DNA of 11,478 bases from Nitrosopumilales archaeon CG15_BIG_FIL_POST_REV_8_21_14_020_37_12 (GTDB taxonomy: Archaea > Thermoproteota > Nitrososphaeria > Nitrososphaerales > Nitrosopumilaceae), in the NCBI GenBank assembly GCA_002781805.1, contig PFFZ01000095.1, forward strand, positions 1 to 11,478, given 5' to 3'. The translations under genes and the position numbers were made by a program. The notes beneath the pieces were generated by a model that ran no database searches, had not been told where the DNA came from, and saw only the letters and a program-made list of their open reading frames with translations. Positions 1 to 6,487 of the stretch are shown in pieces. Within the stretch, counting starts at the first letter, position 1. Each line of letters opens with the position of its first letter.

Positions 1-1159
1 TATACATAACAAACATTCCTGTTGCAAATCCAGATACAACGGCAGCACTTGAAAGATTTTTGTCGCCTTCCTCTCTAATCCATTTTAGTATGATCACTAT
101 TACTTGAAATATCGCGCCTGCGCCAATAGATAAAAAGACTACTGCTGAAAATGGAGAAAATGCACATCCACCAACCCACGCTCCAAAAATTGCAGGAGCT
201 CCTGCAATAATTCCCATAGTAATCAGTTTTCCAATCATTAGCTTGCCACGTGACATGGGAGCAGCTATGGCCAATCCTTCAGTGGTGTTATGAAGAGCAA
301 AACCCACTATCAAAAAGGTACTAAATGCAATAGAACCTAGACCCACAGCAGCACCAATTGCAAGACCCTCTCCAAAATTATGCAGTCCTATTCCTATCGC
401 TATCATCAAACCAATGGCAACAGGTTTTGAAATCCTTAACGAGTCTGCTCTTCCAGTTAACTTTTCAGATACATAATACAATCCAAGAAAAGATAGCACT
501 ATAGTGGTTGCAATCAGTAGAACATCATTAAAACTACCACCTAGATTTTCTAGTGAAACATCAAATGCCTCTTCAACGGAATCAATTCCAAGAAAAAGCA
601 ATAGACCAACAGTTAATGCCAAAAAGAAATGGTATTTGTTTTTACTAATTTTTTTAATGAACGGTAACCAAAGCAATCCAATCATCACGGGGATAATTCC
701 AACATAAGTGCCAATAATTGCAAAAAAGACGATAAATTCAGAATTTAGTTGTAATGCAGGCGCTGCAGCATCTATTTGTCGCTCAAACCTTGTTCCGTCA
801 TCAGTAGTTAAACCAATAATGTATGGTTCTGCTTCATTCCACTCAAAAGGAATTCTAACCAGTGCAGTTTCATACCGGTCTAGAAATCTATCAGGCTCTA
901 TGGCTGCGGGATGAATCCTATCATTTACATCTGCCATAACAACTTGAACAGGCAATGGACCAGTGTTTCTGACAGTTACATGGATTTCAGACATTTCAAA
1001 GGTAACTTTTTCTATGGTCAACTCTGGAAGTGGCACTCCCAGATCAAGTAAATCAGCACCAGGACCAAAAATATAGGCAACCATCAACACCACAAAGACA
1101 AATGGGATTACTCCGCTTGTGACTACTTTGATTCGTGATGTTTTTTCACTAGTTTCCAT
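1..1159 (-). CDS. ZIP-family metal transporter with N-terminal extracytoplasmic domain (partial, runs off left edge)
   Basis: Divalent metal (zinc, iron or manganese) permease in the cytoplasmic membrane. The frame is open from the ATG at 1159 to the window edge (386 codons, no stop). Residues about 11-32 form a membrane segment. Residues about 45-135 form a beta-rich domain (ITVRNTG-like and VRIPFEW stretches) expected outside the cell, followed by several hydrophobic helices. Two ZIP metal-site motifs are clear: HNFGEG at 260-265 and HNTTEG at 290-295, giving the paired His/Asn/Glu ligands of ZIP transmembrane helices 4 and 5. The start overlaps the end of the multicopper oxidase gene by 11 bases. 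A GGAG (minus strand, 1170-1167) lies 7 bases upstream, so it is probably translated from the same mRNA by a Shine-Dalgarno mechanism. The metal is not decidable from sequence; family assignment is firm. Confidence 0.93.
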   Translation of the reverse strand, partial: METSEKTSRIKVVTSGVIPFVFVVLMVAYIFGPGADLLDLGVPLPELTIEKVTFEMSEIHVTVRNTGPLPVQVVMADVNDRIHPAAIEPDRFLDRYETALVRIPFEWNEAEPYIIGLTTDDGTRFERQIDAAAPALQLNSEFIVFFAIIGTYVGIIPVMIGLLWLPFIKKISKNKYHFFLALTVGLLLFLGIDSVEEAFDVSLENLGGSFNDVLLIATTIVLSFLGLYYVSEKLTGRADSLRISKPVAIGLMIAIGIGLHNFGEGLAIGAAVGLGSIAFSTFLIVGFALHNTTEGLAIAAPMSRGKLMIGKLITMGIIAGAPAIFGAWVGGCAFSPFSAVVFLSIGAGAIFQVIVIILKWIREEGDKNLSSAAVVSGFATGMFVMY

Positions 1160-2195
1160 AAGATGTCTCCGAGGTAGAGTTGCTTTTTACTAGAAACAGG
1201 CCAACCCATCCTTTTTCAGAAAATTCAACTTTGTGGGCATGAAATAGATATTTGCCGGGATAGTCGTATTGAAATTCCATGATTCCACGCTCTGTTTGTG
1301 ACAGGGTGATCATGTCAGTGTAAAATGAGGGAACCAAGTCAGTCCCAGTTGGGTAATACTGGTAGAGATTTCCATGTAGGTGAAAGTTGTTGATTGGATC
1401 AAATTCAATCATATTGACAACATAGATTCGGATCAATTGATCGGTATTGATTTGGATTGGATGGTGTTGGTAATAAAACGGAATAGTGTTTGCAGCATAA
1501 AAATTATTTTCAGTGTCAAAATCAGTATCAAATCCATTTAGAACCATCACCAATTCATCGGCTGGAGGCCTACCTTCTTTTGGATCTACAATGAAAACAC
1601 CATACAGTCCATGGACTATATGCTCCTCCAAAGGCATCACATGGCAATGATATGGATGAACTCCTACCGGAGCTGCCTCAAACTCATAGGTAAATTGGCC
1701 TCCATTTCCTCCAACGATCTCAAATACTCCATCCATTTCTGCAGGATGGATTCCATGAAAATGCATAGTGTGTGATTTTGAGCCATTGTTAATGAAGTGA
1801 ATTCTGACCAGATCGCCTTCAGTTGCACGAATTGTCGGACCGGGTACAGTCCCATTAAAAGTCCAAACATTATAAAAAACCCCAGGAGAAATTTCTTGCA
1901 CTTTATCATCCTCAGCTATAATAGTATAATCTCTAATTGTTTGACCATTATCAGAAATCGAAATTCTACCATATTCAAAATTTCTAAGAAATTCATCAGG
2001 ATCAAAGTCAACTGTAGAGACGGTGTAAACTGGATCTAATACCTCACCTGAAGTTTCAATAACTCTGCCTGAATGGGTAACGAATGTTTTTTGCTCTAGT
2101 TGAGCATCAGTAAAAATAGGAGAAAGAATGGCAAAGGAGACTCCAAAGGTTACAAGCAACAACAGTGCCATCAGAGCAGATCGGGTAAAAATCAT
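1149..2195 (-). CDS. Two-domain multicopper oxidase (type 1 copper in domain 1 only)
   Basis: Copper oxidase of the two-cupredoxin-domain class, expected outside the cytoplasmic membrane. Residues about 5-25 are a signal peptide or membrane anchor. Copper ligands seen: HFH at 145-147, HCH at 183-185, HLH at 272-274 and HAH at 319-321, the four HxH pairs of a trinuclear cluster that in this class forms between subunits of a trimer. The type 1 copper site in domain 1 is Cys184 plus His192, with Leu197 at the axial position where nitrite reductases have Met. Domain 2 has Ala320 instead of Cys and lacks the following His, so it carries no type 1 copper. This pattern fits 'type C' two-domain oxidases, not NirK, which lacks the full HxH set. 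It is 348 residues long and first gene of an operon with the ZIP transporter. Substrate unknown; a copper(I)/iron(II) oxidase or a nitrogen-oxide role are both possible. Confidence 0.93.
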   Translation of the reverse strand: MIFTRSALMALLLLVTFGVSFAILSPIFTDAQLEQKTFVTHSGRVIETSGEVLDPVYTVSTVDFDPDEFLRNFEYGRISISDNGQTIRDYTIIAEDDKVQEISPGVFYNVWTFNGTVPGPTIRATEGDLVRIHFINNGSKSHTMHFHGIHPAEMDGVFEIVGGNGGQFTYEFEAAPVGVHPYHCHVMPLEEHIVHGLYGVFIVDPKEGRPPADELVMVLNGFDTDFDTENNFYAANTIPFYYQHHPIQINTDQLIRIYVVNMIEFDPINNFHLHGNLYQYYPTGTDLVPSFYTDMITLSQTERGIMEFQYDYPGKYLFHAHKVEFSEKGWVGLFLVKSNSTSETSYGN

Positions 2196-2202
2196 AATTA
2201 TG

Positions 2203-2212
2203 TATGATCATA
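2203..2212. promoter_or_regulatory. Short perfect palindrome TATGATCATA
   Basis: A 10-base perfect palindrome between the predicted TATA box and the start codon of the multicopper oxidase. It could be a second repressor site, but palindromes this short are common in AT-rich DNA. Confidence 0.25.
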
Positions 2213-2215
2213 TTG

Positions 2216-2227
2216 TTTATTTAAAAT
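2216..2227 (-). promoter_or_regulatory. Probable TATA box of the multicopper oxidase-ZIP operon
   Basis: On the minus strand this reads TTTTAAATAAAC, centred about 27 bases before the ATG at 2195. That is the usual archaeal TATA-to-start-site distance, so the mRNA probably begins at or next to the start codon. Placement by eye only. Confidence 0.5.
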
Positions 2228-2246
2228 TTAGCCTAGGCTAAGTTTT
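2223..2246. promoter_or_regulatory. 24-base near-perfect palindrome, candidate operator
   Basis: The core TTAGCCTAGGCTAA (2228-2241) is a perfect 14-base palindrome. Arms AAAA (2223-2226) and TTTT (2243-2246) extend it, with one mismatched pair (2227/2242). It abuts the upstream side of the predicted TATA box of the multicopper oxidase and lies between two divergent genes. The TTAG/CTAA arms recall DtxR/IdeR-type metal repressor operators; this resemblance is an inference. Confidence 0.55.
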
Positions 2247-2301
2247 TTAACCATGTCTAACTTTATTAACTCAATTAGAACACTAAAAATCAAAAAATTA
2301 G

Positions 2302-2309
2302 GTTTAAAC
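2302..2309. promoter_or_regulatory. GTTTAAAC palindrome upstream of 2320 gene
   Basis: Perfect 8-base palindrome embedded in TTAGGTTTAAACTAAA (2298-2313), ending 7 bases before the ATG at 2320. It shares TTAG/CTAA ends with the larger palindrome at 2223-2246, so the two could be a pair of sites for one regulator. Weak evidence alone. Confidence 0.25.
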
Positions 2310-2319
2310 TAAAGGCAAC

Positions 2320-2829
2320 ATGAAAAAAATTGTGCAAAAAGCCAACATTCTATTAATTATTGTCGGTAGCTTGGTAGCCATAGGAATTGTATTATCATTT
2401 TTTGGAAACCAAATAATTTTCGAGGATTTAGCAAAGGCGGAGGGAGATGTAAAATTTGGCAGTGATTTAGAAGTCAGCATAGATCTAGATGAATCAATTA
2501 ATAAAAATGGAATTTATGCAGTGCAAATCCTCAATTTTAAAGAAGGAGTATTTTCGGCAATAATCTATGATCCTTTGGGCATAGAAATTGAATCACAGTC
2601 AATTAACAAAGAAGTATTTGAAGGAAAATTTGACATTATCTCATCTGGAACATATGTACTAGTAATCAAAAGCACAGATCAGGAAGAATCTAGAATTTAC
2701 GGAGTAATAGGGCCAGAGCCAGATGCGAGTGTAAAGTCTATCGGATTTATTTCACTATACATTCTAGTAGTCGGATTAATAGGAATGGTCGTAGTTGCAA
2801 TATATGCATTAAAGAATCGTAGGAAATAG
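2320..2829 (+). CDS. Hypothetical membrane protein with two transmembrane segments and an external domain
   Basis: I do not recognise a named family. The 169-residue product has a lysine-rich cytoplasmic start, a hydrophobic segment at about 8-28, a soluble beta-rich domain at about 35-138 and a second hydrophobic segment at about 141-163, ending in a positively charged KNRRK. The positive-inside rule predicts both ends in the cytoplasm and the middle domain outside. That domain (YAVQILNF, YDPLG, GTYVLVIKSTD) resembles a small beta-sandwich of the kind found in secreted or membrane-trafficking (GOLD/emp24-like) proteins, but this is only an impression. The ATG is preceded by AAAGG 7 bases upstream. 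It is divergent from the multicopper oxidase with 124 bases between them and ends one base before the convergent winged-helix gene. Confidence 0.85.
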   Translation: MKKIVQKANILLIIVGSLVAIGIVLSFFGNQIIFEDLAKAEGDVKFGSDLEVSIDLDESINKNGIYAVQILNFKEGVFSAIIYDPLGIEIESQSINKEVFEGKFDIISSGTYVLVIKSTDQEESRIYGVIGPEPDASVKSIGFISLYILVVGLIGMVVVAIYALKNRRK

Positions 2830-2830
2830 C

Positions 2831-3142
2831 CTAATTCAGATAGCTGTCCATCTTCTCCAAACTTTCTATAGTAGCATCAAAATTTTCACTATTTTCTACA
2901 ATTTGATTTAGTTTTTCAGCATTTGCAGAGAGAATCGGTTTTCCATTTTTAATATTTTGAAAAATAAAATCATGTTCTAATAAATAAGACAGTCTTTCTA
3001 AAACTTCATTTTCAGAAATAGACGATGTTTCTGCCAAAAAAGAACAGGTCTTGCTGCCATTTTCCAATTCAGCCAGTATGGAAGAAGTGACGGGATCAAA
3101 CATGCATTCTACGACTTTTTCCCTATCAAAGTCAGCTGTCAT
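2831..3142 (-). CDS. Small winged-helix DNA-binding protein
   Basis: Likely transcription regulator of 103 residues. Residues about 17-75 look like a winged-helix fold: helix at 17-27 (PVTSSILAEL), helix at about 32-39, recognition helix at 43-57 (ENEVLERLSYLLEHD), and a wing at 58-75 (IFQNIKNGKPILS). The C-terminal 25 residues are likely helical and may dimerise. Layout resembles ArsR-like archaeal regulators. There is no obvious metal-binding Cys cluster (Cys13 and Cys33 only). It is convergent with the 2320-2829 membrane protein (one base between stops) and divergent from the small Cys-rich gene at 3231. Target unknown; the nearby palindromes are candidates only by proximity. A T-rich stretch on the minus strand at 3174-3165, about 29 bases before the ATG, may be its TATA box. 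Confidence 0.85.
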   Translation of the reverse strand: MTADFDREKVVECMFDPVTSSILAELENGSKTCSFLAETSSISENEVLERLSYLLEHDFIFQNIKNGKPILSANAEKLNQIVENSENFDATIESLEKMDSYLN

Positions 3143-3200
3143 TTAAGAAAACACAGCAAATATGAAGTAAAAAACTTTGTCAAGTCACTCAAACAGACAA

Positions 3201-3206
3201 TATAAT
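3201..3206 (+). promoter_or_regulatory. TATA box of the 3231 microprotein gene
   Basis: TATAAT centred 27 bases before the ATG at 3231, the standard archaeal spacing for a leaderless start. This supports transcription beginning at the start codon itself. Confidence 0.55.
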
Positions 3207-3230
3207 TAGTAAAATATCACTTTTATAATT

Positions 3231-3383
3231 ATGCAAAAGCTGTGCAGAAATGATTCTTCTGGTAAAGGGATACATTGCTATTGTATAGACATAGACGCTC
3301 AGACAGGAGTCAAAAAATGCTGTAAATGTAATCAATGGAATATTCAAGGAAATGATTGGACAGAAAAAGCGGATTTTAGATAA
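3231..3383 (+). CDS. Cys-rich microprotein, 50 residues, probable zinc-binding
   Basis: A short complete reading frame with ATG at 3231 and TAA at 3381-3383. The product starts MQKLCRNDSSGKG and contains six cysteines: Cys5, Cys16, Cys18, Cys30, Cys31 and Cys33, plus His15. The CxC and CCxC pairs about 12 residues apart look like two halves of a metal knuckle, so a zinc ribbon or similar metal site is likely. The rest is hydrophilic, with no signal peptide or membrane segment. The gene fills most of an otherwise empty 350-base gap and has a TATA box exactly 27 bases before its ATG, implying a leaderless mRNA. I do not recognise a family. Alternative: a chance frame, though six clustered Cys codons and the promoter placement argue against it. 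Confidence 0.65.
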   Translation: MQKLCRNDSSGKGIHCYCIDIDAQTGVKKCCKCNQWNIQGNDWTEKADFR

Positions 3384-3418
3384 AATCACGCCATAGATCT
3401 AAAAAAGATAGAGCATGG

Positions 3419-3448
3419 CAATTGACTAGAAAAAGAGACACAATTGAC
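3419..3448. repeat. Direct repeat of CAATTGAC upstream of rps13
   Basis: CAATTGAC occurs at 3419-3426 and again at 3441-3448, 22 bases apart (about two helical turns). Copies of GCATGG flank them at 3413-3418 and 3454-3459. The pair sits just upstream of the rps13 TATA box and could be a regulator site; chance is not excluded. Confidence 0.35.
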
Positions 3449-3459
3449 GCCTAGCATGG

Positions 3460-3467
3460 TTTTTATC
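3460..3467 (+). promoter_or_regulatory. TATA box of rps13-rps4
   Basis: TTTTTATC centred about 29 bases before the TTG start at 3493. The spacing implies that transcription begins within a base or two of the start codon, leaving almost no 5' leader. Confidence 0.6.
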
Positions 3468-3492
3468 GGGGTAACTTAGAATTTTTGAATAC

Positions 3493-4041
3493 TTGAGTAG
3501 TCAGGAATACAGACATATTGTTAGGATTGTAGGAAATGATATTCCAGGAGCCAAAAAGGTTCTAGTAGGGTTAACTCAGATCAAAGGCATAGGATATAAT
3601 TTTGCTACGGCAATATTAGATTCATTAAAGATTAACACTAATTCAAACATCGGATTTTTGACAGAATCTGATGTTCAAGCAATTGAAAAACTAATCACAA
3701 ATCCACTAGCTGGAAATTTTCCAAATTGGTTCCTCAACAGGAGAAAAGATGTTGAGACAGGAAATACTATTCACCTGTTAACTTCAGACATTGATTTTAC
3801 ATTAAGAAACGATATTGAAAGAGAAAGGATAACTGCAAGTTGGAGAGGTTATCGCCATCTTAATGGGCTCAAAGTTAGAGGACAGAGAACAAGAACAACA
3901 GGCAGAAAGGGTGGTGCAGTAGGAGTTGCCAAAGGAGGAAAAGCAGCACCAGCAAAAGCTGCAGCACCTGCAGCGGTAGCAGCACCAGCTGCAGCAACAC
4001 CAGCGGCGCCAGCTGCAGCATCAACCACGGAGAAGAAATAG
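3493..4041 (+). CDS. rps13: 30S ribosomal protein uS13 (S13) with TTG start and Ala/Pro-rich tail
   Basis: Small-subunit head protein that contacts the 50S subunit and the P-site tRNA. Residues 5-45 ([23 protein letters not shown]) and the C-terminal [14 protein letters not shown] (125-138) are diagnostic of archaeal/eukaryotic uS13. The start must be TTG: the frame is closed by TAA at 3472, no ATG or GTG start lies between that stop and 3493, and the protein has no internal Met. Residues about 139-182 form a low-complexity tail of Ala, Pro and Lys that extends past the conserved core. The tail is encoded by repeated GCAGC/CCAGC-like codons with higher GC than the gene body. It is first gene of a pair with rps4 (9 bases between). 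Confidence 0.97.
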   Translation: MSSQEYRHIVRIVGNDIPGAKKVLVGLTQIKGIGYNFATAILDSLKINTNSNIGFLTESDVQAIEKLITNPLAGNFPNWFLNRRKDVETGNTIHLLTSDIDFTLRNDIERERITASWRGYRHLNGLKVRGQRTRTTGRKGGAVGVAKGGKAAPAKAAAPAAVAAPAAATPAAPAAASTTEKK

Positions 4042-4044
4042 GTG
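4040..4044 (+). promoter_or_regulatory. Shine-Dalgarno site of rps4
   Basis: AGGTG overlaps the rps13 stop codon and lies 6 bases before the rps4 ATG. It matches the archaeal anti-Shine-Dalgarno core. The downstream operon gene thus uses a ribosome-binding site, whereas rps13 appears leaderless. Confidence 0.6.
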
Positions 4045-4050
4045 GCATAG

Positions 4051-4674
4051 ATGGGAGATCCTAAATATCCACGTCGTGTTTGGAGAAAACCAAAGAGGCC
4101 TCTAAACTATGAATTAAAAATGGAGGAGTTGAAAATTTTAGGAACATTTGGATTAAGAACCAAACGAGAGTTATGGAAAGCACATACAGAATTATCTCGG
4201 GTTAGACATCAAGCAAGATCACTATTGGCGTTAAGACAAGAAGAGAGAGAAGAAAAAGAACCAATATTGATGAAATCATTAGCTAGAATTGGATTGGTAA
4301 GTGGTGCTGCATCATTAGATGACGTACTCAATTTGCAAGTAGATGATTTACTATCAAGAAGACTACAGTCAATTGTAACAAGAAAACTCGGGTTTAAGAC
4401 GCCATACCAAGCAAGACAAGCAATTATTCATGGACATGTTATGATTAGCGATAGGAAAGTAGACATTCCATCATACATTGTAACACTAGATGAAGAAAAC
4501 GAGATTCATTTTTCACCTGAATCCAAGATTCCGGAAATGTTGGAAAAATCAAAACAGTCAGAACCAAAACCAGCTCAAATAAATGAAGAACAAGCAACTG
4601 TAGAACCAACAGTCGAAGCATCTGAGGAGCCAACAAATGCATCTACCGAGGTTGAAAAATCTTCAACCGAATAA
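4051..4674 (+). CDS. rps4: 30S ribosomal protein uS4 (S4)
   Basis: Primary 16S rRNA-binding protein of the small-subunit body. The N-terminus GDPKYPRRVWRKPKRPL is typical of archaeal uS4. The S4 RNA-binding domain covers about residues 102-150 (SRRLQSIVTRKLGFKT, ARQAIIHGHVMISDRKVDIPSYIV). The last about 45 residues form an acidic tail rich in Glu, Thr, Pro and Ser that lacks conserved fold, contrasting with the Ala/Pro tail of uS13. The ATG is preceded by an AGGTG overlapping the rps13 stop. In most archaea rps11 and rpoD follow; here glmS follows after 52 bases. Confidence 0.97.
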   Translation: MGDPKYPRRVWRKPKRPLNYELKMEELKILGTFGLRTKRELWKAHTELSRVRHQARSLLALRQEEREEKEPILMKSLARIGLVSGAASLDDVLNLQVDDLLSRRLQSIVTRKLGFKTPYQARQAIIHGHVMISDRKVDIPSYIVTLDEENEIHFSPESKIPEMLEKSKQSEPKPAQINEEQATVEPTVEASEEPTNASTEVEKSSTE

Positions 4675-4688
4675 TTACAATAATAGGC

Positions 4689-4695
4689 TTTTATC
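4689..4695 (+). promoter_or_regulatory. Probable TATA box of glmS
   Basis: TTTTATC centred 35 bases before the glmS ATG, which would place the start site about 8 bases before the codon. This suggests glmS has its own promoter besides any read-through from rps4. Confidence 0.4.
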
Positions 4696-4726
4696 AGTAA
4701 ATAACATCACAAAATAGTAGATTATC

Positions 4727-6487
4727 ATGTGTTCAATAATTGGTTATTACGGCAAGGAAACAGCTGCGCCAATCATTGTCAAAGGATTGAAGAGGATGGA
4801 ATATCGAGGTTATGACAGTGTAGGGGTTGCCACAGAATCAAATAACCAGATCGGTCTGAAGAAAGGAATTGGTAAGGTGGAAGAGGTAAATGCTAAAGTC
4901 CACCTAGAGGGATTGCCAGGGAAAATAGGAATTGGACACACACGATGGGCAACGCATGGAAAGGTCACGGACGCCAATGCACATCCACATCCAAGCACAT
5001 CAGGGAAAATTGCAATAGTCCACAATGGAATAATAGATAACTTTCAAGAGCTCAAAAATGATCTGGAAAAAGAGGGATATCAGTTCAAAAGCGACACAGA
5101 TAGCGAAGTAATTGCAAATCTCCTTCAAAGAAATTTGGAAAATGTAAAAAACATTAAAGAGACAATTATCAAAACAGTATCAGAGTTAAAAGGACATTAT
5201 TCATTTGTTGCAATGTTTGAAAATGGCCAGCTTGCAGCAGTCAGATTTCATGAACCATTAATTATAGGAGTTGGAAAAAATGAATTCTTTTTGTCAAGTG
5301 ATGTGTTAGGATTTATTGAATATACTGATGACGCGATATATTTAGACAATAGAAACTTTGTAATTATTGACGATGACAAAATGCAGATTTTAGATTTTGA
5401 AGGAAATTCAGTAAAAATTGAGATAACCAAAGTTTCAAAAGAATTTGCAGACGCATACAAGGGAGATTATGCTCACTTTACTCTAAAAGAAATCTATGAA
5501 CAAAATGAAACAATTCTCAGATCAGGTGAAAAAACACTGGATGCAATTGAAAAAACAGCAGACTATATCAAGCATGCAAAAAACATCTTTGTTACAGGAA
5601 GTGGAACAAGTTACAATTCAGCATTAATTGCAAAACAAATACTATCAAAATATGCCAAAATCAAAGTAGAACCAATAATCTCTAGCGAATTACAATTTTC
5701 TCCAGACAGTATTGAGCCAAATTCCATATTAATTGCAATTTCACAAAGCGGGGAAAGCGCAGATGTGTTAGAAGCAGTAAACATTGCAAAACAAAAAAAC
5801 TGTAAAATTATTTCAATAGTAAATTTACTAACTTCGTCGCTAGCAAGGGAATCAGACGTGGTCATAGGCATGAATTGCGGTCCAGAGATAGGAGTTGCTG
5901 CAACTAAAAGTTTCACATCACAGTTGGGGATTTTGTATAGAATTGTCGAAAAGCTAAGCAACGGCAGTTTTACAGTAGATTTTAAGGAAATATCAAATTC
6001 AATATCAAAAATTCTTGAAAACCCATACAAGATTCAACAGATTGCAAAAGACATCAAGGATATTTCAGACATCTACGTTCTTGGAAGAGGGATCCACTAT
6101 CCCGTTGCAATAGAGGCAGCACTCAAGTTAAAGGAATTAACATACATCCACGCAGAGGGAATTCCAGGGGGGGAATTAAAGCACGGTCCACTTGCGTTAA
6201 TGGATTCAAACGTTTTTGTAATCATTATCAATCCAAACGATGCCACATATTCAGATATGCTGACTAGTGCAAGAGAAATCAAGGCACGTGGGGCAAAGAT
6301 CATTGGCATATCGGATCAGGAAAGTGATGTGTATGACTACTGGATAGAAATCCCTAAAACAAACGAATCAACATATCTGATTTCAGAAATCATTCCAATT
6401 CAGCTACTCTCTTACTATGCAGCATTGGAAAAAGAAACTGATCCTGACTATCCAAGAAATTTAGCGAAATCAGTTACAGTGAAGTAA
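4727..6487 (+). CDS. glmS: Glutamine-fructose-6-phosphate aminotransferase (isomerising)
   Basis: Makes glucosamine-6-phosphate from fructose-6-phosphate and glutamine, the first step to UDP-GlcNAc for glycans and protein glycosylation. The N-terminal glutaminase domain (1 to about 215) has nucleophile Cys2, HTRWATHG at 71-78, HNGIIDN at 99-105 and SDTDSEV at 122-128. Two SIS sugar-isomerase domains follow, with GSGTSYNSA and ISQSGES in the first, GRGIHYPVAIEAALKLKE and EGIPGGELKHGPLAL in the second. The C-terminus PRNLAKSVTVK carries the conserved catalytic lysine. All active-site elements are present; 586 residues is normal or slightly short for the family. The ATG places Cys at position 2, which fixes the start. 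Its 3' end overlaps the convergent cobT-like gene by 14 bases. Confidence 0.97.
   Translation: MCSIIGYYGKETAAPIIVKGLKRMEYRGYDSVGVATESNNQIGLKKGIGKVEEVNAKVHLEGLPGKIGIGHTRWATHGKVTDANAHPHPSTSGKIAIVHNGIIDNFQELKNDLEKEGYQFKSDTDSEVIANLLQRNLENVKNIKETIIKTVSELKGHYSFVAMFENGQLAAVRFHEPLIIGVGKNEFFLSSDVLGFIEYTDDAIYLDNRNFVIIDDDKMQILDFEGNSVKIEITKVSKEFADAYKGDYAHFTLKEIYEQNETILRSGEKTLDAIEKTADYIKHAKNIFVTGSGTSYNSALIAKQILSKYAKIKVEPIISSELQFSPDSIEPNSILIAISQSGESADVLEAVNIAKQKNCKIISIVNLLTSSLARESDVVIGMNCGPEIGVAATKSFTSQLGILYRIVEKLSNGSFTVDFKEISNSISKILENPYKIQQIAKDIKDISDIYVLGRGIHYPVAIEAALKLKELTYIHAEGIPGGELKHGPLALMDSNVFVIIINPNDATYSDMLTSAREIKARGAKIIGISDQESDVYDYWIEIPKTNESTYLISEIIPIQLLSYYAALEKETDPDYPRNLAKSVTVK

Noticed and set aside
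504..914. Two short plus-strand reading frames (504-707 and 708-914)
   Set aside because: They run antisense through the ZIP transporter, whose frame has clear ZIP motifs; the frames have no family resemblance.
1149..2195. Copper nitrite reductase (NirK) as the identity of the copper protein
   Set aside because: It has HCH in domain 1 and complete HxH pairs, and axial Leu not Met; NirK lacks the second His of HCH and the full trinuclear set.
3940..4030. GCAGCACC-like repeats as a tandem repeat or CRISPR-like element
   Set aside because: They are codons for the Ala/Pro tail of uS13 in frame; no repeat-spacer regularity.
5611..6030. 139-codon minus-strand frame inside glmS
   Set aside because: It is a shadow of the first SIS domain of glmS, with no recognisable motif or promoter.
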